Numbered from the stretch's first letter, positions 41,834-51,500 are shown. The stretch: 64,000 bases of DNA from Nitrospiria bacterium (GCA_035498035.1 DATKAN010000055.1:1-64000); one strand, 5' to 3'. Numbers and translations are program-made. The notes: generated by a model not told the origin, from the letters alone.

Positions 41834-41862
41834 TTGACAAGACAAAATCCGTTCGATATACT
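41834..41862 (+). promoter_or_regulatory. Promoter of the cupredoxin gene
   Basis: TTGACA (41834-41839), 17 bases, TATACT (41857-41862); 35 bases precede ATG 41898, with AAGGAG in the leader. One of the best promoters in the window. Confidence 0.75.
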
Positions 41863-41897
41863 TTTTATAATATCTCGTTTTAGAAGGAGTTCGGCTC

Positions 41898-42257
41898 ATG
41901 AAAAAGGTTTTTGGGGCCATCCTTGCCCTGCAGGCCGTCTTGACCTTTTTGCCGCTTGCGTCCGCCACGGGAGAAGAAGGAACCGTGTACGAGGTGACGG
42001 TCATCCGAAACACCTTTAAACTCAATCCGCAAAACCTCACGATCAAGGTCGGGGACACCGTCAAGTGGACGAATACCGATGAGCGCAAACATAACCTGGC
42101 CAGCATACCGGGGTCCGGTCCGGGCGACGAACTGGAGATCTTCGCGGTCATGGAACCGGGTGCGGTCTATTCTCATACGTTTAAAGTTCCCGGTGAGTAT
42201 CCTTATTTCTGTTTCATCCACAATCAAATGACCGGAAAGATCACGGTCGAAAAATAG
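41898..42257 (+). CDS. Cupredoxin (plastocyanin/azurin-like blue copper protein)
   Basis: A 119-residue precursor with signal peptide (cleavage near ASATG, residue 24). Type-1 copper ligands are all visible: His65 (ERKHNLAS), then Cys105, His108 and Met111 (YFCFIHNQM). The strand VGDTVKWTNTDE is the usual cupredoxin landmark. These proteins carry single electrons in the periplasm. Being flanked by triheme cytochromes, it may shuttle electrons between them and an inner-membrane complex, or serve copper supply; the first is inferred from context. It has its own strong promoter, so it may be expressed independently. Confidence 0.92.
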   Translation: MKKVFGAILALQAVLTFLPLASATGEEGTVYEVTVIRNTFKLNPQNLTIKVGDTVKWTNTDERKHNLASIPGSGPGDELEIFAVMEPGAVYSHTFKVPGEYPYFCFIHNQMTGKITVEK

Positions 42258-42272
42258 GTACGGCTACCTGCG

Positions 42273-42935
42273 ATGAGGCGCGTGAGTAGGGGTGGACGGA
42301 TCGGGGCCATTTGCGCGGGCCTCATGCTCGTCATCCTTTATTCCTACGGGCAAAACCGGATCGAGGCCCAGACGACACAGGATCAACCTGCAACCGCTCC
42401 GGCTCAAGCCCCGGTCGTAACCCCCGCCCCGATCGAGACCCCGCCCGCCCAAACTCCGCCGGCCGCCCCCCCTCCATCGCCCGTCGTAACCCCGGCGCCG
42501 ACCGAACCTCAACCCTCCCAGCCTCCCCCGCCCGTCCAAACTCCACCGGCCGCCGAAGAGGAAGAACATCCCTTGGCCTTTGATTATCTGCCCAAGACCA
42601 AGATGGGCTACGTTGACTGGGTCGCCGCAATCAAACAAGGCGTGATCCATCCAAGAGACTCCTTGGATCCGAATGCGGTCACGATGAAGGCACTCGACTT
42701 TAATATTATTTTTAAGGTCAATGTCAGCGGCCTTCCCGATGTGGTGTATCCCCATTATCCTCATACGTTATGGCTTGACTGTCGGAACTGCCATCCCGGC
42801 ATATTTTTGATGCGGGCTGGCGCCAATCCCGTCACGATGGAGAAAATACTAAAGGGGGAGTACTGCGGTCGCTGTCATGGGATTGTCGCTTTTCCAATCT
42901 CGGACTGCTTTCGTTGCCATTCAAGACCCAAATAA
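42273..42935 (+). CDS. Triheme c7-type cytochrome with Pro-rich spacer
   Basis: A 220-residue protein. Signal/anchor at about residues 9-25, then about 60 residues very rich in Pro, Ala, Thr and Gln (periplasm-spanning spacer), an EEEE patch, and the shared module MGYVDWVAAIKQGVIHPRDSLDP (111-133). The triheme domain follows: CRNCH (170-174), CGRCH (198-202), CFRCH (212-216), with VVYPHYPHTLW upstream. It ends four residues after haem 3. The extended spacer suggests the haem domain is held away from the membrane. ATG 42273 begins 15 bases after the cupredoxin stop. Confidence 0.92.
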   Translation: MRRVSRGGRIGAICAGLMLVILYSYGQNRIEAQTTQDQPATAPAQAPVVTPAPIETPPAQTPPAAPPPSPVVTPAPTEPQPSQPPPPVQTPPAAEEEEHPLAFDYLPKTKMGYVDWVAAIKQGVIHPRDSLDPNAVTMKALDFNIIFKVNVSGLPDVVYPHYPHTLWLDCRNCHPGIFLMRAGANPVTMEKILKGEYCGRCHGIVAFPISDCFRCHSRPK

Positions 42936-42993
42936 TCACACAGCATCTTTCTTTTCCGATGGGGATCCTTCAAGCGGAGACCGTGGTTTTCCT

Positions 42994-44250
42994 ATGACAA
43001 AGTTGATCCGGATCGAAAGCCCGGGGACTACCCTCCGGACAACCTGCATCGTGTTCTTGGTGATGGTTTCCTGCTGGGCCGTTCCGGACCCGGTCGCCGC
43101 TTTGGATCTGGCCTCGGCGACCGGGTCGGAGTGGCTTCCGTTCGGACAACCGGTGAAGGCCTACCCGTCCACGTTTACATACGTGGACGCCTCAAGACAT
43201 GCCCTGAATCCCGCCCTGGTTTTTTCCGACGCCGTGCCGATGCTGGGATGGATCGAGCTCGATGTTCACGGGATCTCCCAGGTCTATTCCGGCCGTTGGG
43301 ACCGTTCCGGATGGACCACGGACCGGAGGGCGCAGAACATGGATGGAACCCATCGGGCCTTTGATCTGACGATGGGCTCGGACGGTAAAATCCCTTATCT
43401 GGCTTGGGTCGAACTGAACGCCAAAAGCATTCCCCAACTCTACGTTAAACATCGGTCGGGAGGTCGTTGGATCGTCGATGAAGGAAGTTTAAACCTCGAC
43501 CCCTCCCAAGGCGCGGCCAACCCGGCGCTCTCGACCGGGGGGCCTGTTCCATACCTGGCCTGGTGCGAGTACAGCCCCCAAAGAGTGTTTCAACTGCATG
43601 TCAAGCAACGTTCGGCCGACGGCTGGCATCCGGATGGACCCGGCAGCTTAAACATCTCCTCGGCCCGGGATGCGATCAAACCCGCGATGGCTCTTCAGGG
43701 ATCGGTCCTTTATCTGACCTGGACAGAATTGTCGGACGAAAATTATTACAATGTTTATGTCAAGCGATGGGACGGCTCGAAGTGGGATTTATTAGGCCAG
43801 AGTCTTAATATGGATCCGGGGCATCAGGCCCTGAATCCGTCGATCGCGGTTCTCGGCGATACGCCCTATGTCGCCTGGATCGAGACGGATGGAAACGGGA
43901 TATTTCAGCTTCACGTCAAGCGCTGGGATCAGGGCCGGTGGATCGTCGATGGAAAAAACCTCAATATGGACCCCGGGCGCCATGCCATGAGTCCTTCCCT
44001 GGTCCAATCCGGCCCCACGGTTTACCTGGCCTGGATGGAATACGACGCGAAAGGAATTTCCCAGCTTCATGTCAAACATCGGAGCGGCCCTCGGTGGGAA
44101 TCGGACGACCAAAGGCTGAATGCCATCCCGCCCACGGCCTCATCCGCTCCGTCGTTGGCCGCATGGAACGGGGCGATCTATATCGCATGGAAAGAGGTTT
44201 ATCCGAATGGGCTGGCTCAAATCCTCGTCAAGCATCTTGCGTCCCGATAA
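42994..44250 (+). CDS. Secreted beta-propeller (sialidase-like fold) between triheme genes
   Basis: A 418-residue protein with a signal peptide (VFLVMVSCWAVPDPVAA). About seven repeats follow, each of the form NPALVFSDAVPMLGWIELDVHGISQVYSGRWDRSGW, with recurring LNMDPG, PYLAWVE and QLHVKRWDG segments. This resembles Asp-box-poor sialidase-like propellers used for binding. No catalytic residues are visible. ATG 42994 is chosen; the frame from 42877 overlaps the upstream cytochrome. Its 3' end overlaps the next cytochrome start by 44 bases, so it is firmly in the operon. It is the third propeller type paired with cytochromes in this window. Confidence 0.86.
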   Translation: MTKLIRIESPGTTLRTTCIVFLVMVSCWAVPDPVAALDLASATGSEWLPFGQPVKAYPSTFTYVDASRHALNPALVFSDAVPMLGWIELDVHGISQVYSGRWDRSGWTTDRRAQNMDGTHRAFDLTMGSDGKIPYLAWVELNAKSIPQLYVKHRSGGRWIVDEGSLNLDPSQGAANPALSTGGPVPYLAWCEYSPQRVFQLHVKQRSADGWHPDGPGSLNISSARDAIKPAMALQGSVLYLTWTELSDENYYNVYVKRWDGSKWDLLGQSLNMDPGHQALNPSIAVLGDTPYVAWIETDGNGIFQLHVKRWDQGRWIVDGKNLNMDPGRHAMSPSLVQSGPTVYLAWMEYDAKGISQLHVKHRSGPRWESDDQRLNAIPPTASSAPSLAAWNGAIYIAWKEVYPNGLAQILVKHLASR

Positions 44251-44734
44251 ACGTTGGCTGGTTCTCGCCTCGCTGCTGCCCTGGCTTCTATCCGGCTGCG
44301 TGCAACCCAAACTGACCAAGGCCGAGATCGTTCAAAAATCCGGACTGGATGCCCAGGGACATCCGGTCGCCTTCAGCGTGCTTCCGAAAACACAGGTGGG
44401 AGGCGTCGATTGGGTAGCCGCGCTTAAAGAAGGAATCCTGAAACCCAGAGGATCCCTCGATCCGACCGGTCCGCCGGAGAGCCCGCCATTAAACCTGGAT
44501 ATCGTGTTTAACATCGGCGACGCCTATCCCGTACCCAACGTCGTCTTCCCGCATACGCCGCACACGATGTGGCTCAGCTGCAATAACTGCCATCCTTCCA
44601 TCTTCATCATGAAACAAGGAGCGAACCCTGTCAGCATGGACCGGATAATAAAGGGAGAGTACTGCGGCCGGTGCCACGGGGTGGTGGCCTTTCCGTTCGT
44701 GGACTGTCTGCGCTGTCATTCACGTCCGAAATAA
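44207..44734 (+). CDS. Triheme c7-type cytochrome lipoprotein
   Basis: A 175-residue lipoprotein. Signal with lipobox WLLSGC (Cys31), then the shared module VGGVDWVAALKEGILKPRGSLDP (64-86) and the triheme domain CNNCH (125-129), CGRCH (153-157), CLRCH (167-171), with VVFPHTPHTMW upstream. Lipid anchoring distinguishes it from the other three and suggests the outer membrane. ATG 44207 has AGAGG nine bases upstream and lies inside the end of the propeller gene. Last gene of the plus-strand cluster; the next gene is convergent, with a 36-base gap that has no clear terminator. Confidence 0.92.
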   Translation: MGWLKSSSSILRPDKRWLVLASLLPWLLSGCVQPKLTKAEIVQKSGLDAQGHPVAFSVLPKTQVGGVDWVAALKEGILKPRGSLDPTGPPESPPLNLDIVFNIGDAYPVPNVVFPHTPHTMWLSCNNCHPSIFIMKQGANPVSMDRIIKGEYCGRCHGVVAFPFVDCLRCHSRPK

Positions 44735-44770
44735 TGATCCATCGGCCGGAATACAAACGGAGGGCCTGAA

Positions 44771-45811
44771 TCAACCGGAAACCGAAAACGTGATGGGGTA
44801 AGATACCGTGACGTCCCCGGCGGGAACCGGGGGGAATTTCCATTGCAGTACCCGTTTGACCAGTTCTTCCTCGAATAGCGGGCTCTTCACCGAACTGGAC
44901 ACCACATGGCAGTCGCTCACATCCCCGCTGGCGGCAATGATGAACTCAACCGTCACCGTGCCCCGGAGTGTCGGATTTTCCCGTAGGGCCCTATTGTAAA
45001 GGAAGCTGATTCCGCCTTTGTAGGAATCCACCACCTGCGCGATCGACTCATAGTCTCGGGGACTTTTCCCCTCTTCAAATCCCTTGATCTGAAACGGACT
45101 ATCCACCTTCGTGGTCTTGCGCTCGGCCAGGGACGATGAGCCCAGGTCCGGCTGTAGATTCCCGATCATCTGATTGATCCCGCCGCTCCCGTTAAGAGCG
45201 GAATGGGTCCCGGGTCCATCCGATTCCTTGATCGATTTTTCCAGCTTGGACACGATATCATCAATCCCCTGACTCGCCGTGGGCATGGGTTGAGGGGTCC
45301 CGCCGGCCGTCGTCTTGGGTGCCTCGTTAAGGCCTTTGATCTCGGTGAAAACTTTTTTCAGTTTCTGATCCGGGACGCTGCCCCCCTTGGCATCGGACTG
45401 CTTTAAAAGCTTAAGAAGCCCGCTGTTCATGGCCACTTCCATGTTCTTCTTTCGCTGAGCCTCTTGTTGGGCCCGTATTTCTTCGGGGGTGGGCCCTTCC
45501 TGTTTGGCCACTTCCGGAGCCGGCTTTCGGGGCTGTTCCGATTTGGGCTCCGCTTTTTTTTCTTCCGTGGGTTTCTGCTCGACCTTGGGCTCCTCCTTCT
45601 TGGCCTTCGGGACAGGAACCGGCGCGGGTTTCGAGGCCTCAACGATCAGGCGGGCGATCCGAGGATCGATGCGGGTATAGTCCGAGCGCGATGGCGTTTT
45701 GACGGTGAGGAGGTTGAACGCGAGGGCGGCCACACCATAGAGCAGGACGCAGGTCCAGGCGATCCGTTTAAAGTTTTGGTCGCTGTCCTGACCTCCCCAA
45801 ATCGAAATCAT
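44771..45811 (-). CDS. TonB/AgmX-type periplasm-spanning protein
   Basis: A 346-residue protein: one N-terminal span (WTCVLLYGVAALAFNLLTV), a Lys/Glu/Pro-rich stretch (residues 55-115, KAKKEEPKVEQKPTEEKK), a coiled helical middle and a C-terminal TonB/AgmX-PglI-like domain (SFLYNRALRENPTLRGTVTVEFIIAASGDVSDCHVVSSSVKSPLFEEELVKRVLQWKFPPVPAGDVTVSYPITF, in outline). It should couple the ExbB/ExbD motor to outer-membrane partners. ATGA overlap with the upstream ExbD gene. The C-terminal domain resembles those of myxobacterial gliding proteins. End of the operon. Confidence 0.88.
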   Translation of the reverse strand: MISIWGGQDSDQNFKRIAWTCVLLYGVAALAFNLLTVKTPSRSDYTRIDPRIARLIVEASKPAPVPVPKAKKEEPKVEQKPTEEKKAEPKSEQPRKPAPEVAKQEGPTPEEIRAQQEAQRKKNMEVAMNSGLLKLLKQSDAKGGSVPDQKLKKVFTEIKGLNEAPKTTAGGTPQPMPTASQGIDDIVSKLEKSIKESDGPGTHSALNGSGGINQMIGNLQPDLGSSSLAERKTTKVDSPFQIKGFEEGKSPRDYESIAQVVDSYKGGISFLYNRALRENPTLRGTVTVEFIIAASGDVSDCHVVSSSVKSPLFEEELVKRVLQWKFPPVPAGDVTVSYPITFSVSG

Positions 45812-46329
45812 CCGGCGGACTCTTTCTGAATCACGGCGAGATCGATCTGCCCGAACTCGGCCTGACTGCAGGTGTACATCACCTTTTCCAGCAATCGAAA
45901 CGGAATATTCTTATCGCCCAGGATCGTGACACGACCCTCAAAGGGTTTTCCGGCGCTGATGTTCGAAAAATATTTCCCCCTCTCGGCCGCGTAGTCCATC
46001 TCTTTTTTGAGGGCCGGAATCAAAAGATCACTTTCCTTCAAGACCTGACCGATCTCGGCCACCTTTGTCCCATCCACAAGAATGTCGGATCGGGTGATCA
46101 TAACGGTCAGGGTCGTCTGGGGCGTGAGCTGGGCCAGGGATTCCGGCAGCTTCATATGCTCCGCGGCCGGGATGGCCGAGGCCTCACCCGAAAAGTTATA
46201 GAGAAGAAAAAGCACCAGGTTTGTGAACAGGTCCACAAGGGACGTGAGGGTTAAAACCGTGGAGACCGTCGTGGCTCCCTTCCGGCGTTCCGAGAATCGA
46301 GACCGGGCCCGCATATGACTTTTTCTCAT
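45808..46329 (-). CDS. ExbD/TolR-like protein (second copy)
   Basis: A 173-residue ExbD-like protein with one N-terminal span (TLTSLVDLFTNLVLFLLYNF). The Asp in the span (SLVDLFTN) corresponds to the proton-carrying residue of ExbD/TolR. The periplasmic domain includes LTVMITRSDILVDGTKV, ALKKEMDYAAERG, RVTILGDKNIPFRLLEKVMYTCSQAEFGQIDLAVI. Having two different ExbD proteins with one ExbB is typical of Agl/Glt-type motors rather than simple Tol or Ton systems. Overlaps both neighbours by ATGA. Confidence 0.88.
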   Translation of the reverse strand: MRKSHMRARSRFSERRKGATTVSTVLTLTSLVDLFTNLVLFLLYNFSGEASAIPAAEHMKLPESLAQLTPQTTLTVMITRSDILVDGTKVAEIGQVLKESDLLIPALKKEMDYAAERGKYFSNISAGKPFEGRVTILGDKNIPFRLLEKVMYTCSQAEFGQIDLAVIQKESAG

Positions 46330-46826
46330 TGGATCTCCCCCAGTGAGATATTCGGAAACAACGAATAACTGGTTTTCCGGCCTTCGGTGACCACAAAGGC
46401 GACTCTCGTCGCGTCCATCACCTTAACCAGTTCGTCATACGCAATATCCGGCTTGCTGAGGATGATCGCGTTGTCCACCGTCGGAAACCGGGCTTTGATC
46501 TGCTGGAGCACGGTCGAGAGCGTTTGCAGGTCCTGCCCCTGTGAGGTCGGCTGGACGAAGCTGATGATCTTATTCCCGTTGGCCACCACCAGCCCTTTTT
46601 CAGTGATCGAAATCGTCAGGACGAGCGGTTCGTCGGGGGAAGGCAACTGGCTCATCAATTCGGCCGATGCCGGAGGCGGAAGATAGATCTCCAGAACCGC
46701 CAGGCGGGTGAAGACTGCCGTGATGAGGAGAAACGGGGCCAGAACCACCAGCAGATTCATGTACGGGGTCAGATCGATTTCGGTGGATTCCATCCGCCTA
46801 ACTCGTCTTCGGGACCGCGGCAACAT
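46326..46826 (-). CDS. ExbD/TolR-like protein (first copy)
   Basis: A 166-residue ExbD-like protein: cytoplasmic basic start (LPRSRRRVRRMESTEIDLTPYMNLLVVLAPFLLITAVF, with the usual I-D-LTPYMN Asp), then a periplasmic domain (VLTISITEKGLVVANGNKII, PTVDNAIILSKPDIAYDELVKVMDATR). ATG 46826 has AAGGAG upstream and lies inside the end of the ExbB gene (29-base overlap). The open frame to 46919 is ExbB shadow. The two ExbD copies differ markedly, so they probably form a heteromeric stator. Confidence 0.9.
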   Translation of the reverse strand: MLPRSRRRVRRMESTEIDLTPYMNLLVVLAPFLLITAVFTRLAVLEIYLPPPASAELMSQLPSPDEPLVLTISITEKGLVVANGNKIISFVQPTSQGQDLQTLSTVLQQIKARFPTVDNAIILSKPDIAYDELVKVMDATRVAFVVTEGRKTSYSLFPNISLGEIQ

Positions 46827-47490
46827 GTCCTTGACTCCTTTCCAGGCTCGCGCCCGTTGGCTGGCGATTCGCGAAAAAGTTGACCAGCTTCGTCGAATAT
46901 TGGTCCAGGGAATCGACAATCTTTGTGGTTCTGGACTGAAGAAACGCGTAGAACAGAATCAAGGGAACGGCGACCATCAACCCGAAGGCCGTCATATTGA
47001 GGGCGACCGAGATACCGCGGGCCAGGAGCACCGCCTTTTGGGACGGGTCGGCGGCGGAGACGGCCGAAAAGGCCTCGATCACGCCGATGATCGTCCCCAG
47101 CAGTCCCAACAACGTGGCCACATTGGCCAGGATCGGAAGGTAGGGCGTCCGTCGCTCCAGGGGGGGAAGGACTTCCAGCATCGTCTCTTCCATCGATCGC
47201 TGGATGGGTTCCCGCGCGCCCGTGGGCTTGGCCGCCTTAAGGCCCGCCGCGAGCACGCGATAAATCGGACGCGTACTCGATTGGCAGAGCTTGATGGCCT
47301 CATCAATCCGCTGATCCGCCAGGGCGGACCGCACCTTCTGCCAAAGGGAGTCCGCATTGGCCGAGGCCCGGGTGATGTAGAGCATCCGTTCGATGACTAT
47401 GGCCGTTCCAAGCGCGGCAACGAAGAGAACGGGGTACATGAAAAACCCGCCCTCGATAAAAAAATTCCCGATCACATTTAAAATTTCCAT
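46798..47490 (-). CDS. MotA/TolQ/ExbB proton-channel protein
   Basis: A 230-residue inner-membrane protein with three spans (about residues 8-33, 112-140 and 155-180). Signature region: LPILANVATLLGLLGTIIGVIEAFSAV, then GISVALNMTAFGLMVAVPLILFYAFL, the TolQ/ExbB conserved core. ATG 47490 is supported by AGGAG at the right spacing; the open frame to 47586 is an extension. It forms the proton-powered motor with the two ExbD proteins downstream. The 17-base gap after the small secreted gene keeps it in the same operon as the TPR genes. Confidence 0.92.
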   Translation of the reverse strand: MEILNVIGNFFIEGGFFMYPVLFVAALGTAIVIERMLYITRASANADSLWQKVRSALADQRIDEAIKLCQSSTRPIYRVLAAGLKAAKPTGAREPIQRSMEETMLEVLPPLERRTPYLPILANVATLLGLLGTIIGVIEAFSAVSAADPSQKAVLLARGISVALNMTAFGLMVAVPLILFYAFLQSRTTKIVDSLDQYSTKLVNFFANRQPTGASLERSQGHVAAVPKTS

Positions 47491-47506
47491 TGGGTCTCCT
47501 TTCCGT

Positions 47507-47896
47507 TTATGGAACCTGGCGCGCCCTCTCCGACCGTATTTCTTGACTGTACGTGTCCTTATCCAGCGGGGTGTAAATCTCCTCAAGAAATACCCCCCGA
47601 CTGTCTCCCTCCTCCAATAATGACGGATCGGGATCTTTCCAGGGCAGCGAATAGCTCAGCCGAGGGCGTTCGACCGATCCGACGACCTCGGTTTCCAAGA
47701 GCTTGAGTGACCCCAAGACGTCTTTTAATTTCCCGGTGATCTCGATTTCCTTCAATTGAACCGATCCCTGGCTCTTTGGCGGCGTCTTTGGGGCTTCCTG
47801 GGCATAGCTCCCTCCGCGGCCGCCGGATCCCACCGTCAAAGCGATTCCGACCATCGTTATCATCATGAACCTTCGGCTAGGGTTGCCCAACGACAT
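47507..47896 (-). CDS. Small secreted protein of the Exb/TPR operon, unknown
   Basis: A 129-residue protein with signal peptide (MMITMVGIALTVGSGGRGGSYAQ). The mature part of about 95 residues includes VQLKEIEITGKLKDVLGSLKLLETEVVGSVERPRLSY in segments and SLPWKDPDPSLLEEGDSRGVFLEEIYTPLDKDTY. The pattern I-E-I-T-G-K...ERPR-SY-LPW looks conserved-motif-like, but I do not recognise a family. ATG 47896 overlaps the preceding TPR lipoprotein stop by 20 bases; the frame to 48001 is shadow. Its position between TPR proteins and motor suggests a periplasmic adaptor. Confidence 0.75.
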   Translation of the reverse strand: MSLGNPSRRFMMITMVGIALTVGSGGRGGSYAQEAPKTPPKSQGSVQLKEIEITGKLKDVLGSLKLLETEVVGSVERPRLSYSLPWKDPDPSLLEEGDSRGVFLEEIYTPLDKDTYSQEIRSERARQVP

Positions 47897-48581
47897 TTCC
47901 CGTCTTGCGAGTTGTTCTCTGTTCCAGGTCCGCGATCCAGACCTCCACGGTTTGATTCTGACCCGCCAGTCGCTCGTACTCCCGGTAGCACCGCACGGCA
48001 TCCGTAGGCTGGTTGAGATAAAGGTCGTAAAGCACCCCCAGGTTGTAATAGGCGGCCGCCAAATTAGGATTCAGCTTTATGGATTTTTGATACGCCTCCT
48101 CCGCCTTTCGAAAGTCTCCGTGCTCACGATGCGCAATGGCCAGATTGTTGTACACCTCGGCGGACACCGTCCGCCCCGAAACAGTGGACGTCAACGACTC
48201 GGATAAAACGATCGCCTTCCTGTACTCCGCAATCGATTTGTCCAGCATGCCCCTTCGACGATAAAGAACACCCAGTGTATTATGAACCTCAATCCCGTCC
48301 GGATGGGATTGGGCCAAAGACTCAAAGATCCGTTGGGCGTTATCAAGCTGCCCTTGTTCCAGATAGGAGAGGCCCTGCCCGTATTCGGAACGGAGCTCTC
48401 CGTTCGCCGGTGAGGCGTTATCCGCACGGGACCTTCCTTTCTCCGTGGAACCCGGCGGCGCCGAATCCCTCGGCGCATTCACCGAAGCGCACCCGATCGC
48501 CGCCAAAAAAACCAGCCCTCCTACCGTCGCCCGGAGAACCGGGAGGCCCGAAAATATTCCGGATCGTCCGACGCTTTTCAT
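47877..48581 (-). CDS. TPR lipoprotein
   Basis: A 234-residue lipoprotein with lipobox AAIGC (about Cys31) and three to four TPRs (GLSYLEQGQLDNAQRIFESLAQSHPDGIEVHNTLGVLYRRRGMLDKSIAEYRKAI; VYNNLAIAHREHGDFRKAEEAYQKSIKLNPNLAAAYYNLGVLYDLY). It resembles the NlpI/PilF-type TPR lipoproteins that assist outer-membrane assembly machines. ATG 48581 overlaps the big TPR gene by ATGA. Likely on the inner face of the outer membrane. Confidence 0.87.
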   Translation of the reverse strand: MKSVGRSGIFSGLPVLRATVGGLVFLAAIGCASVNAPRDSAPPGSTEKGRSRADNASPANGELRSEYGQGLSYLEQGQLDNAQRIFESLAQSHPDGIEVHNTLGVLYRRRGMLDKSIAEYRKAIVLSESLTSTVSGRTVSAEVYNNLAIAHREHGDFRKAEEAYQKSIKLNPNLAAAYYNLGVLYDLYLNQPTDAVRCYREYERLAGQNQTVEVWIADLEQRTTRKTGNVVGQP

Positions 48582-51500
48582 GGGTTGATGGCCGCTTCCC
48601 TGTGGATGATTTCATCCAGTTCCGGCTTATGATAACGGGCCGGGATCAGCCGCGCCAGATCTTCGTAGCTTTGCTTGACCCAGGAATCGTACAAACCCAA
48701 CTGTTGCGCCCGATGGACATTGCTTTCGTAGGCCGCGATCGCCTTTTCTTCGAACGGATAGGCCTGCTCTTCGAGAAGATAATTGTATTGCTCCAGTTGT
48801 TGAGGCGTTAAATTCTGCGGGCGCTCGGATTCCAAGAGCGCGGTCCGGAATTTTTCGAACACCGTCCCTATTTTCTGGGTGGCGGCCGTCGTGACCTCGG
48901 ACACGTTAAAGTCGGCCGCCTGGGCATATTCCTCCAAAACATCTTTCAGCAATTTTTTCTTTCGGTCCAGGTTTTGTTCGAGGGGGGAAATAAGCTTCAC
49001 CTCGTCAAACTGGTTCGCGAGATCATCCGCCCTCAATAAATGTGCCTTGGCGATGTAGTAAGCCACCGGCGATCCGGCCGTCTCACCCTGTCCGTACCGA
49101 TCGATCAAGGTCTGAAGAATAGGCAGGGCGTCCTGGCGGCGGCCTTGCTGGAGTTTGGCCCAGGCCAATTTATATGTGGTCTCTACCACCTGTTGGTACT
49201 CGCCGGAGAATTGGGCCAGATAGGTACCGTAAACCTCATCCGCTTTGGCCCAGTCTCCGAGTTGCTCGTAGAGCCGACCGGCTGATAACAGCATTTCGCC
49301 CGCGGTTTTACGATCCAGGTTCAAGTTTACCACAGATGCATACTCCCGGGCTGCATCCTCCAAGCGGCCGGTTTGCTCATGGATCCTGGCCACTTGTATC
49401 GTCGCGCGAGGACTGTATTCGGACGACGGATATTCCCGCGTCAAGGTCGTAAAGGCCTGGACCGCTCCGTCGAGATCTCTCCGAGCCAGGGCGATGTTTC
49501 CGGCATCAAACAAGGCAATCGGTGCGACCTCGCTTCCAGCCATTTCGCTCTGAACTCTCATGAAACCGGCCTGCGCCTCCTGCAGTTTTCCGGCCTTGCG
49601 GAGACCCTCGGCCTGCTTGTATAAAGCGGAGGCCCATAGCCGTTTCAGCTCTTCCCGTTCTTGATTTTTGGCCGAGGCCTCCTCCTGGGCAAGTTTTCGG
49701 TAGGCGGTCGCCGCCTGGTCATAGGCCTTTTCCTCAAAATAGCGGTCCGCCAGCAGCCGTTCGGAGCGGTAGGCCAGATCCTCTTGCGATGAAACCTGGA
49801 TCGATTTAATCTTTTCCGAGAAGGACCGGGCTTCCTGTATTTTCCCGGTTTCCAGGAGATTGCGCTCCACCTGCAGCAATACCTCCGGTACTTTTTGACT
49901 CAAGGCATGAGTTGGATAGCGCTGCATCTGGATCTGAAACAGTTGCAGCGCCTCGTCTCTCTGATTTCGGAGCAGGGCCACGCTGGCCGCATCGTACAGG
50001 GCCACCGGGGCCACGTCGCTTCCCGGCACTTCGGCCTGAACCCGCATGAATTCCGTCTGCGCTTCCCGCAACTTTCCGGCATTTTTAAAAACTTCCCCCT
50101 GCTTGTATAACGACGATGCCCATAACTGTCTCACTTCCTTGTCGTCTCCAGCCTCTCCCCCGCTTCGCGCCAGGCGCCGATAGGCCGCCGCGGCCTGCTC
50201 ATACGCTCCGGCCTCGAAATACGTTCGGGCGATCAGTCGTTGGGCCTTTACCGCCGTGGGATCTATCGGGAGGGAGGTCTTTACGATCGTTTCGGCCATG
50301 GAACGGGCCGCCGGAAGATTCCCGGCACGGTAATAGGTCTCGGCCCCTTTCCAAAGGATCGCCGCGGCTCGGGGATCGTTGGGAAAGCTCTCCGCGAAAC
50401 GCTTACAATCCTGAGCGAGCCGCCTCCCCCACGGATCCGACGGGGAGGCTGGACCCTCCCGGTTCATGATCTTATCCAGCGTCGTGACGGCGGCATATCC
50501 CGCTTCCGCGCTGTCATGGTGAAGGAAATAACCGTAAGCGGTGTGCTCATATTCATCCGCGGCCTCCGGGTAGCGTTGCAGTTCGAAAAGGCCCTCCGCC
50601 AAAAGAAAATTCATCCGGGGCGCGTCCGGCTCTCTCGGAAACGCCTTCAGGTAGCGTCGGTACCACATCAGGGCCCTTTCATAATCCGCAGGCCGCTTTG
50701 TTTGCTGCGCTTCCGAGTGATAGAACAGGGCCAGTTGACTGGTGAGTTGGCGGTAAAACGGTCGAACTTTTTCCCGGGAATCGACCGAGGCTTTTTGGTA
50801 CCACAGGCTTTCTTCGCCGAAGCGTTCCACGAAATTTATGCGCGCGCGATTGGCCAAATCCACCAATTTTAATTGCTGGTAGGCCTCGACGATCTGCATT
50901 TGCACGGCGGGAGCGTCGGGATGGAGGGGATAGGTTTTGATGAAGGCTTCGTAGGTTCCGACCGCATCCTGGACCCGCTTCTGGGCCATGTACAGATCCC
51001 CCAGCTTTCGATAGATCAGCGACTCGTAGTCCCGGTGTCCTGTTTTCTCGAAATAATCTTGGATCTTTGTCGGCGGTCCCATATAGGAAAAGGCGAACGC
51101 CATGCCCCGGATATACTCCAGCACTTCATCCCACTCGGCGGCCGTCATTCCCGTCGGATCAAGCTGCGGTTGACCGCCGGACTTCACGACCCGTTTCCGA
51201 TCGACCAGCCGCACAAACATCCCCGCCGCGCTCTCGTATTCTTGAAGCGAAAGATAAGTCCAGCCCAACTTGTACATCGCCTGCTCCGCCAGAGTGGGAT
51301 CCTTCGCGCTGACCGCCTGTTCATAAGCGGCCCGGGCCTGTCGGTAGCGGTTCGAGTCGTAATACGCCTCGGCCATGCGGAAGACCGCCTCCTGTCGCAA
51401 CGGGCTGGAGGGGTACCGCTCCACGAGTCGTTGCATCGAAGCCATCGCGGGCTGGATCTGCCCTTCATCGTCATAAATGTGCGCCAACTGGTAGAGCACC

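Noticed and set aside
42877-42993. N-terminal extension of the propeller gene into the triheme gene
   Set aside because: It overlaps the haem-coding region of the cytochrome in another frame, and a signal peptide begins just after ATG 42994.
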